Shown piece by piece: positions 58,447 to 64,000 of a stretch of DNA of 64,000 bases. A program made the translations under genes and the position numbers. This DNA comes from SPDF01 sp963812085 (lineage in GTDB: Bacteria; Gemmatimonadota; Gemmatimonadetes; Gemmatimonadales; GWC2-71-9): contig CAWETL010000003.1 in assembly GCA_963812085.1 (NCBI GenBank), positions 62,001 through 126,000 of the forward strand. The letters are read 5' to 3'. Numbering within the stretch: the first letter of the stretch is position 1; each line of letters opens with the position of its first letter. The notes under the pieces were generated by a model, which was not told where the DNA came from, ran no database searches, and was given only the letters and a program-made list of their open reading frames with translations.

Positions 58447-60390
58447 TCAGACGTCGAGGTTCGTCACGTAGTGGGCGTTCCGCTCGATGAAGAGCCGGCG
58501 CGGCTCCACCTCGTCTCCCATCAACTCCTCGAACAGGTTGGACGCCTCGACCGCGTCCTCCAGCGTGACCCGCAGGACGGTGCGCTTCTCGGGGTCCATC
58601 GTGGTGTTCCAGAGCTGCTCGGGGTTCATCTCGCCGAGGCCCTTGTAGCGCTGGATCATGATGTTGGTCTTGCCGTCGCCCGCGCCGAGGCGCTTGGCGT
58701 ACTCGTCGCGCTCGGCCTCGTTGTAGGCGTAGTACTCTTCCTTCCCCTTGGCCACCCGGTAGAGCGGCGGCTGCGCGATGTACACGTACCCGGCGTCGAT
58801 CAGCTGGGGCATCTGCCGGAAGAAGAAGGTGAGCAGGAGCGTCCGGATGTGCGCGCCGTCCACGTCGGCGTCGGTCATCAGGATGATCTTGTGGTACCGG
58901 ACGTCCTCCAGCTTGAACTCCTCCACGCCGACGCCGGCCCCGATGGCGGTGATCATCGACCGGATTTCCTCGTTGTTGAGGATCTTGTCGATGCGGGCCC
59001 GCTCCACGTTCAGGATCTTGCCGCGGAGCGGCAGGATGGCCTGGAAGGCCCGGTTGCGCCCCTGCTTGGCGCTGCCACCGGCCGAGTCGCCCTCGACGAG
59101 GTAGATCTCGCAGAGCGCGGGGTCGTCGAGCGAACAGTCGGCCAGCTTGCCGGGGAGCACGGCGTTTTCGAGCCCCGACTTCTTCCGGACCAGGTCCCGC
59201 GCCTTCCGCGCCGCTTCGCGCGCGAGGGCCGCACTCACCGCCTTGTCGAGGATGGCGCGCACCACCGGTGGATGCTCCTCGAGGTAGCTGCCGAGGTGCT
59301 CGTTGATGACCTGCCGGACGATGCCCTCGACCTCGCCGTTCCCGAGCTTGGTCTTGGTCTGCCCCTCGAACTGCGGCTCCTTGACCTTCACGTGGAGCAC
59401 GCAGGTCAGCCCCTCGCGCACGTCGTCGCCGGAGAGGGTGAAGTCGGCCTTCTTCAGCGCTCCGAGGCGCTTGGCGGCCTCGTTGACGGTGCGGGTGAGG
59501 GCGGACTTGAAGCCCGTCAGGTGGGTGCCGCCCTCGTGCGTGTTGATGTTGTTGACGAACGTGAAGGTGTTCTCGTTGTAGCCGTCCTCGTACTGGAGGG
59601 CCACGTCCACCTCGACGTCGTCCTTCGTGGCCGTGAAGGCGATCGGCTTGGGGTGGAGCGGCTTCTTGTTCCGGTTGAGCCACTCCACGAACTGGATGAG
59701 GCCGCCCTTGGCGAAGAACTTCTCCTCCCGCACCTCCTCCTTCCGCTCGTCCCGGAGGGTGATGGTGATGCCCTTGTTCAGGAAGGAGAGCTGGCGGAGC
59801 CGGTCGGCCAGCGTCGAGTAGCTGAACTCGAGGACCGAGAAGATCTCGGGATCGGGCTTGAAGGTGACGGTGGTGCCTGTCCCCTTGGCCTTCCCGAGCA
59901 CGCTGAGCGCCTTGGTGGTGCGGCCGCGCGCGAACGCCATGTGGTGGCGCCCGCCGTCCCGGTCCACCACCACTTCCAGGCGTTCGGAGAGGGCGTTGAC
60001 GACCGACACGCCGACGCCGTGCAACCCGCCGGACACCTTGTACGTGGACTTGTCGAACTTGCCGCCGGCATGGAGCACCGTGAGGGCCAGCTCCACCCCG
60101 GGGATCTTCTCCGTGGGATGGATGTCCACCGGAATGCCGCGGCCGTTGTCGGTCACGGACACCACGTTGTCCTTCTTGATCGTCACCGAGACCTGGTCGC
60201 AGTAGCCGGCCAGGGCCTCGTCGATCGAGTTGTCCACGATCTCGTAGACCAGGTGGTGGAGGCCGTTCTCGCCCGTGGACCCGATGTACATCGCGGGCCG
60301 TTTGCGCACCGCCTCCAGTCCCTTGAGGACCTGGATGGAGCCCGCGCCGTAGTCCTGGCCCTTCGGTCCCGCTGGTGTGTCTTCTGCCAT
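58447..60390 (-). CDS. gyrB: DNA gyrase subunit B
   Basis: A 647-residue ATPase subunit of gyrase, which introduces negative supercoils. The GHKL ATP site is intact (EIVDNSIDEAL, VTDNGRGIPVD, GGLHGVGVSVVNALS), as is the TOPRIM metal site (VEGDSAGGSA, PLRGKILNVE, TDADVDGAHI). It lacks the E. coli-specific insertion, as usual for this size. Third gene of recF-dciA-gyrB, the conserved order near many bacterial origins, but dnaA and dnaN are not upstream here. Confidence 0.97.
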   Translation of the reverse strand: MAEDTPAGPKGQDYGAGSIQVLKGLEAVRKRPAMYIGSTGENGLHHLVYEIVDNSIDEALAGYCDQVSVTIKKDNVVSVTDNGRGIPVDIHPTEKIPGVELALTVLHAGGKFDKSTYKVSGGLHGVGVSVVNALSERLEVVVDRDGGRHHMAFARGRTTKALSVLGKAKGTGTTVTFKPDPEIFSVLEFSYSTLADRLRQLSFLNKGITITLRDERKEEVREEKFFAKGGLIQFVEWLNRNKKPLHPKPIAFTATKDDVEVDVALQYEDGYNENTFTFVNNINTHEGGTHLTGFKSALTRTVNEAAKRLGALKKADFTLSGDDVREGLTCVLHVKVKEPQFEGQTKTKLGNGEVEGIVRQVINEHLGSYLEEHPPVVRAILDKAVSAALAREAARKARDLVRKKSGLENAVLPGKLADCSLDDPALCEIYLVEGDSAGGSAKQGRNRAFQAILPLRGKILNVERARIDKILNNEEIRSMITAIGAGVGVEEFKLEDVRYHKIILMTDADVDGAHIRTLLLTFFFRQMPQLIDAGYVYIAQPPLYRVAKGKEEYYAYNEAERDEYAKRLGAGDGKTNIMIQRYKGLGEMNPEQLWNTTMDPEKRTVLRVTLEDAVEASNLFEELMGDEVEPRRLFIERNAHYVTNLDV

Positions 60391-60404
60391 GGGTCTGAAG
60401 CCTG

Positions 60405-60725
60405 TTACAGGGTGGGCCGGTCCAGCGGACCGGCGATCCATCGGATATGCGTAATGCGGCCCTGCCGCCCCGCGTTGACGCGGGCGAGGATCCGCGGTGT
60501 CATCAGGCTGAGCTCGCTGGCCCACGGCGCGGTCGCGACCCGCACCCGGAGCACGCCGTCGGCCGACACCGACTCGGCCTGCGTGACGGCCGCGATCTGT
60601 GGCCCCACCAGGTCCGGCCAGCGGTGCACCACTTCCGCCCGTTCCACGCCGCGGCCGAGCCCGGAGGAAGCGAGGTACTCCTCCAGCGCCTTCGCGAGCG
60701 GTGTCAGGGGTCGTTTGGCGGTCAC
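60405..60725 (-). CDS. dciA: DciA/DUF721 family protein
   Basis: A 106-residue protein with the DUF721 core: VHRWPDLVGPQIAAVTQAES, GVLRVRVATAPWASELSLM, ITHIRWIAGPL. DciA loads the replicative helicase DnaB in bacteria that lack DnaC. GTG start 17 bases after the recF stop; gyrB begins 14 bases after its own stop. Position between recF and gyrB is the classical one and confirms the call. Confidence 0.92.
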   Translation of the reverse strand: MTAKRPLTPLAKALEEYLASSGLGRGVERAEVVHRWPDLVGPQIAAVTQAESVSADGVLRVRVATAPWASELSLMTPRILARVNAGRQGRITHIRWIAGPLDRPTL

Positions 60726-60742
60726 GGACTGCGCCCCGAATC

Positions 60743-61826
60743 TCAGGAAGTGGCCTGCACGACGCCCTGCGACACCGACCAGACCGGCAACGCCAGGCCC
60801 TTCGGCAACTCGTCCCGCCGCGGCGCCGTGATGAACACCTGGCGCGTTCCCTCGGCAAGCAGGCGCTCCGCCAGCCGCGCCTGCCGCTCCGCGTCCAGTT
60901 CGGCGAAGACGTCGTCGAGCAGCAGCGCCGGCGGTACGCCGCGCGCCTCCTCGATCGTGGTCAGCTCCAGCAGCCGGAGTGCCACGGCCGCGCTCCGCAA
61001 CTGTCCCGTGGATCCGTACTCCCGGAGCGACCGGCCGTCCACCGTGATCAGCAGATCGTCCCGGTGCGGGCCGATGGTCGTCATGCCGCGGCCCACGTCA
61101 CGGCCCCGCGACCGCTGGAGGGCGTCGGCCCACCCGGCAGGGTCCGCGAGCGCGGCATCGGTGCGGTACGCTAGGCCCGCAGGGCGGGGCTCTCCCAGCG
61201 CGGCGAATCCCTCCGGGAAGCGGCGTGCGGCGCCGGCAATCCACCGGAGCCGCAGGGCGGTGACTTCAGCCCCCGCCTCGGCGAGCGGCGCATCGAACGC
61301 CCTCGCCATCGGCTCCTGCCCCTGCCTGAGGGCTGCGTTCCGCTGGGCCAGCGCCGCCCGGTAGCGCGCCAGCGCACGGAGGTAGTCGCCCGACGCCAGC
61401 GAGAGCATCCGGTCCAGGTACAGGCGGCGCTCGGAGGCCGGCCCCCCCGCGAGGGCCACGTCCCGAGGGAGGAAGGCCACCGCCACCCACGCCCCGACCG
61501 CGTCGGAGAGGCGCGCCACCGGCGCGCCGTCGAGCGAAATCTGCTTGCGCCGATGGAGGGCGGTGTAGGTCACCTCGGCCGTGCGAGTGCGCGTCGCCGT
61601 CGTCGAACGACGCCTCGAGCCGAAATCCCGGGCCCCCGAACCCCGCCACCTCCGCGTCGGCCGCACCTCGCAACGCCCGGAAGAGCACGGGATAGCCGAG
61701 CCCCTCGAGGAAGTTCGTCTTGCCCTGGGCGTTCGGACCCAGCAGAACCACCCCTTCTCGGGGGAGGGCCAAGTCGAGGTCGCGAAGATTCCGGAATCCC
61801 CGCAGGACGATCTGATCGAGGTGCAC
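60743..61826 (-). pseudogene. recF: recF with an apparent internal frameshift
   Basis: RecF binds single-strand gaps and loads RecA. The first part, from GTG 61826, has the ABC-type Walker A GPNAQGKTNFLE (about 30-41) and reads well to FDDGDA near base 61595. After that this frame becomes arginine/glycine-rich nonsense. The continuation (AEVTYTALHRRKQISLDG, FLPRDVALAGGPASERR, GPHRDDLLI, Walker B LLLDDVFAELD) lies one base over and runs to the stop at 60743. The two frames overlap from 61266 to 61666 with the protein switch best placed at 61585-61615. One extra base, or two missing, explains it. Either a real mutation or a sequence error. Confidence 0.8.
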
Positions 61827-61870
61827 TACTGACCCGCCTGTTTCCGGCCGGGCCGAAGGAGAGGAGGCAC

Positions 61871-61901
61871 CCGATCCATCGCTGAAAAATAGACGGATCG
61901 G
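61871..61901 (-). promoter_or_regulatory. Inverted repeat flanking a -10-like TATTTT before recF
   Basis: CCGATCC (61871-61877) and GGATCGG (61895-61901) are 7-base inverted repeats 17 bases apart. Between them lies TATTTT on the minus strand (61891-61886), the only AT-rich string in the 106-base gap before recF. An operator over the recF-dciA-gyrB promoter is possible. Confidence 0.35.
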
Positions 61902-61932
61902 GGGCCGAATTGCAGGGCGAAACGGGACCCGG

Positions 61933-62715
61933 TCAGCGTCCGCGGAAGGCCGCCGTCCGCTTCTCCAGGAAGGCGCCCATCCCCTCGCGCATGTCCTCGG
62001 TGGAGGCCAGCAGCCCGAAGTGATTCGCCTCGAGAATGTGCGCCTCGTCCATGCTCATTTCCAGCCCGGCGTCCACGGCCTCGATGCAGAGCCGGACGGC
62101 GAGCGGGCCGTTGGCCAGAATGCCACGGAGCAGTGCCTCCGCCTCGGCCATCAGCTTGTCGGCGGGAACCACCCGGTTCGCGAGCCCCATTTGCAGCGCC
62201 TCCTCGGCGCCGACCATTCGGGCGGTGAGCAGCAGGTCGAGGGCACGGCCCTTCCCGACCAGCCGCGGCAGCCGCACGGTGCCGCCGTAGCCGGGTCCGA
62301 TGCCGAGCTTCACCTCCGGCTGGCCGAACTTGGCGTTCTCGCTGGCCACCCGGAGATGGCAGGCCATCGCCAGCTCGCAGCCACCGCCGAGCGCGAATCC
62401 GTTGACCGCGGCGATGACCGGCTTGCCGCACCGTTCGAGCCGGCGAAAGACGGCCTGGCCGCGCATCGCGCGCGCCTTGCCGGTGATGGGGGTCTGGGTG
62501 GACAGCTCGCCGATGTCGGCACCCGCCACGAACGCCTTGGGGCCGGCGCCGGTGAGGATCACGCCCCGGATCGCCTCGTCGTTCTCGATCCGGGTCACGG
62601 CCCGGTCGAGATCGGCGATGACGGCATCGTTGAGGGCGTTCAGCTTGTCGGGGCGGTTGACGGTGACGACGGCGACGCCGTCGCGCACCTCGAAGAGCAG
62701 CGTCTGGTAGGTCAT
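61933..62715 (-). CDS. Enoyl-CoA hydratase/isomerase family protein
   Basis: A 260-residue crotonase-fold enzyme, likely hydrating 2-enoyl-CoA in fatty-acid oxidation. The oxyanion-hole strings are AFVAGADIGEL and VNGFALGGGCELAMACHL. The first catalytic glutamate is present in KFGQPEVKLGIGPGYGGT. The position of the second glutamate of rat hydratase reads ALDLLLTA, an aspartate, so rate or specificity may differ. Divergent from the EamA gene by about 60 bases. Confidence 0.93.
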   Translation of the reverse strand: MTYQTLLFEVRDGVAVVTVNRPDKLNALNDAVIADLDRAVTRIENDEAIRGVILTGAGPKAFVAGADIGELSTQTPITGKARAMRGQAVFRRLERCGKPVIAAVNGFALGGGCELAMACHLRVASENAKFGQPEVKLGIGPGYGGTVRLPRLVGKGRALDLLLTARMVGAEEALQMGLANRVVPADKLMAEAEALLRGILANGPLAVRLCIEAVDAGLEMSMDEAHILEANHFGLLASTEDMREGMGAFLEKRTAAFRGR

Positions 62716-62739
62716 GAGGCGGGTGGGGTTGAGGGTCGG

Positions 62740-62768
62740 TGGCCATCCTCCAGGGACAATGACATCTT
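62740..62768 (+). promoter_or_regulatory. Promoter candidate TGGCCA-17-CATCTT before the leader ORF
   Basis: TGGCCA (62740-62745) and CATCTT (62763-62768) are 17 bases apart and resemble the TTGCCA-17-TATCTT promoter at 45170-45198. Transcription would start about 62775, on the ATG of the short leader ORF. Confidence 0.35.
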
Positions 62769-62774
62769 AATGCC

Positions 62775-62840
62775 ATGACGCACCCGATGCCCCCTCGCAG
62801 GACCTCGTCCCGGAATGCTCGCGCCGGCTGCCCGGCGTGA
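62775..62840 (+). CDS. Possible 21-residue leader peptide overlapping the EamA start
   Basis: ATG 62775 to TGA 62838-62840 encodes MTHPMPPRRTSSRNARAGCPA. Its stop overlaps the GTG start of the transporter as GTGA, the same junction used by confirmed gene pairs in this window, and the ATG is where a leaderless transcript would begin. It is basic and proline/arginine-rich, with no run of one amino acid that would mark a classical attenuator. Translation is unproven. Confidence 0.3.
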   Translation: MTHPMPPRRTSSRNARAGCPA

Positions 62841-64000
62841 CCGATGCGCGCCGGGTGGCACGCGCCGAAGTGGCGATGCTGGCCGTGGTGTTGATCTGGG
62901 GCGCCAATTTCAGCTTCATGAAGATGGCGCTCGGCGAGATGCCGGGGCTGGCGTTCGCGGGACTCCGGTTCGCAATGGCCACCGTCATCCTGCTGGCGGT
63001 GTTGCAGTGGCGTGAGGGGTCCATCGGTGCCCCGCGCGCGGCCTGGTGGCCGCTCGTCTGGATGGGTGTACTGAGCAACACCCTGTACCAGGCGTTCTTC
63101 ATGTACGGGCTGGAGCACACCTCCGTGGCCAACGCCTCGCTCATTGTCGCGACGACACCGCTCATCGTGGCGTTCCTGGGCGCGGCGACCGGCATCGAGG
63201 CGCTCCGGCGGCCGGTGGTGACGGGGGGACTGCTGGGGTTTTCGGGCGTGACGCTGATCCTGGCGGGGAAGGGAGCCGCCCTGGGGTTCGACCGGCTCGT
63301 CGGAGACGCCGCCGTGTTCGGCGCCGTGCTCTGCTGGGCGGTCTTCACCCTGGGGGTGCGCGCGCTCAGGGTTCCGATCTCGACCCTGCGGCTGACCGCG
63401 CTCACCATGCTCACCGGGGCGCCGGGACTCCTTCTCCTCGGGGGCGGCGATCTCCGGACGCTGGACTGGGGGAGCTTGAGCGGTCGGGCGTGGACCGGCG
63501 TCGCCTACTCCACGCTGCTGGCCATCGTGGTGGCCTACGTGATGTGGAACAACGGCGTGCGCGTCGTGGGGAGCGCCCGCACGGCCATCTTCAACTCCGC
63601 GATCCCGCTGGTGGCGATGCTGGTGGCCTGGCCGCTCCTTGGCGAGCATCCCCGCCCGATCCAGGTCGGCGGCGCCGCACTCATCGTCGGCGGCGTGTTG
63701 TTGTCCCGTCGACCGGGGCCAGCCGCCCGGTCCGTGCTCGCACTGACCCGCTGCCCCGCTTCCCCGCCTCTCCCATGCCTTCCATCCTCGCCATCGACCA
63801 GGGAACCACCGGCACCACGGCGCTGGTCGTTCATCAGGACGGCTCGATCCTCGGCCGCGGCTACCGGGAGGTGCCGCAGCATTTCCCCGAACCGGGGTGG
63901 GTGGAACACGACGCCGAAGACCTCTTCCGGACGGCGCTCGAAGCCGGGCGCGCCGCGATCGCGCAGGCGGGCGAGCACCCGGTGGGCCTCGGGATCACCA
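62837..64000 (+). CDS. EamA/DMT family transporter, no stop codon inside the window
   Basis: GTG 62837 opens a ten-helix drug/metabolite transporter: AEVAMLAVVLIWGANFSFMK, EHTSVANASLIVATTPLIVA at the end of the first EamA unit, and SARTAIFNSAIPLVAMLVAW with GAALIVGGVLLSRR closing the second. The conserved fold ends near base 63718 (about residue 294). The frame then stays open to the window edge, running over the glpK start in a different frame for at least 226 bases. A TGA at 63744-63746 in another frame would make a natural end, so a small indel near the 3' end is likely. Substrate unknown. Confidence 0.75.
   Translation, partial: MTDARRVARAEVAMLAVVLIWGANFSFMKMALGEMPGLAFAGLRFAMATVILLAVLQWREGSIGAPRAAWWPLVWMGVLSNTLYQAFFMYGLEHTSVANASLIVATTPLIVAFLGAATGIEALRRPVVTGGLLGFSGVTLILAGKGAALGFDRLVGDAAVFGAVLCWAVFTLGVRALRVPISTLRLTALTMLTGAPGLLLLGGGDLRTLDWGSLSGRAWTGVAYSTLLAIVVAYVMWNNGVRVVGSARTAIFNSAIPLVAMLVAWPLLGEHPRPIQVGGAALIVGGVLLSRRPGPAARSVLALTRCPASPPLPCLPSSPSTREPPAPRRWSFIRTARSSAAATGRCRSISPNRGGWNTTPKTSSGRRSKPGAPRSRRRASTRWASGSP
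63775..64000 (+). CDS. glpK: Glycerol kinase / FGGY kinase (3' partial)
   Basis: The first 75 residues of an FGGY carbohydrate kinase. ILAIDQGTTGTTALVV is the phosphate-1 motif, and REVPQHFPEPGWVEHDAEDL is the glycerol-kinase-type string that follows. Glycerol kinase makes glycerol 3-phosphate from glycerol and ATP. The carboxyl 85 % lies beyond the window. No clear Shine-Dalgarno precedes ATG 63775; the upstream transporter frame overlaps it out of phase. Confidence 0.85.
   Translation, partial: MPSILAIDQGTTGTTALVVHQDGSILGRGYREVPQHFPEPGWVEHDAEDLFRTALEAGRAAIAQAGEHPVGLGIT

Noticed and set aside
60743..61666. The carboxyl two thirds of recF as an independent gene starting at 61666
   Set aside because: It would lack Walker A and begins with a low-complexity arginine stretch; the missing half is directly upstream in the neighbouring frame.

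Overview
The window is a dense, roughly 70 % GC bacterial chromosome segment. Genes are packed head to tail on both strands, and about eighteen junctions are 4- or 5-base stop/start overlaps (ATGA, GTGA, TTGA, TGATG). GTG starts are very common. Three features point to a Gram-negative diderm, most likely Gemmatimonadota or a close FCB-type relative: a TonB-dependent receptor with a carboxypeptidase-regulatory-like amino end, many lipoproteins and Ig-like or TPR periplasmic proteins, and a bacterial HerA/Mre11/Rad50 set. No rRNA, 16S fragment or other decisive marker is present, so the phylum is an inference. No insertion sequence, prophage, CRISPR array, tRNA or rRNA was seen. The region reads as stable housekeeping chromosome.

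Layout. 1-5587: a DUF1028 protein cut by the left edge, a POT peptide transporter, a half-length TSUP carrier, a PHB-depolymerase-like esterase, and a copper/cytochrome oxidase assembly run (SCO1, PCu(A)C, CtaG). 5575-10098 (minus): lipoprotein, TonB receptor, TPR membrane protein. 10300-14182 (plus): membrane protein and winged-helix regulator ending in a strong hairpin-T8 terminator, then a cis-prenyltransferase and two membrane proteins. 14158-21937 (minus): a complete Opp/Dpp-type peptide ABC operon continuing into RidA-like, PhzF, CsaA-like and DppA (M55 D-aminopeptidase) genes. 22027-27443 (minus): tdk, coaE, gcvH, gcvP and a LipM-like octanoyltransferase. 27592-33089: HU, a DEAD-box-like protein that has lost its catalytic motifs but keeps a DbpA RNA-binding domain, an aminotransferase, and a HerA-like ATPase. 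33229-37761: Mre11/SbcD, Rad50/SbcC and a GNAT enzyme.

37781-38265 holds a 53-residue DUF5670-like membrane protein and, in an otherwise empty 323-base gap, a convincing 6S RNA candidate with its own promoter and intrinsic terminator. 38266-39939 is a pterin operon: a 6-pyruvoyl-tetrahydropterin-synthase-type enzyme, GTP cyclohydrolase I and an SDR that could be a sepiapterin-reductase-like partner. 39936-45112: an M23 peptidase with a propeller-like amino half, a Trm112-like protein, a long-chain acyl-CoA ligase, a lipoprotein and a TPR protein. 45306-49603: a phosphoribosyltransferase, TldD/TldE and a DUF4097 protein. 49615-53791 (minus): V4R protein, LigA, GAF protein, TPR protein. 53838-58440: pyrimidine phosphorylase, DUF6526, PAP2 phosphatase, AlkP-type phosphatase, GT4 glycosyltransferase. 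58447-61826 (minus): gyrB, dciA and a recF that is out of frame with itself. 61933-64000: enoyl-CoA hydratase, a possible 21-residue leader peptide, an EamA transporter with no visible stop codon, and the start of glpK.

Themes that tie neighbours together are import and breakdown of peptides, including D-amino-acid peptides; local lipoylation of the glycine cleavage system; DNA end processing (HerA-Mre11-Rad50, RecF, LigA, GyrB); and metal delivery to cytochrome oxidase. Promoter-like sequences recur as TTGnCn-17-nAnCTT. Several genes have a -10-like hexamer 6-7 bases before the ATG, which would give leaderless mRNAs.
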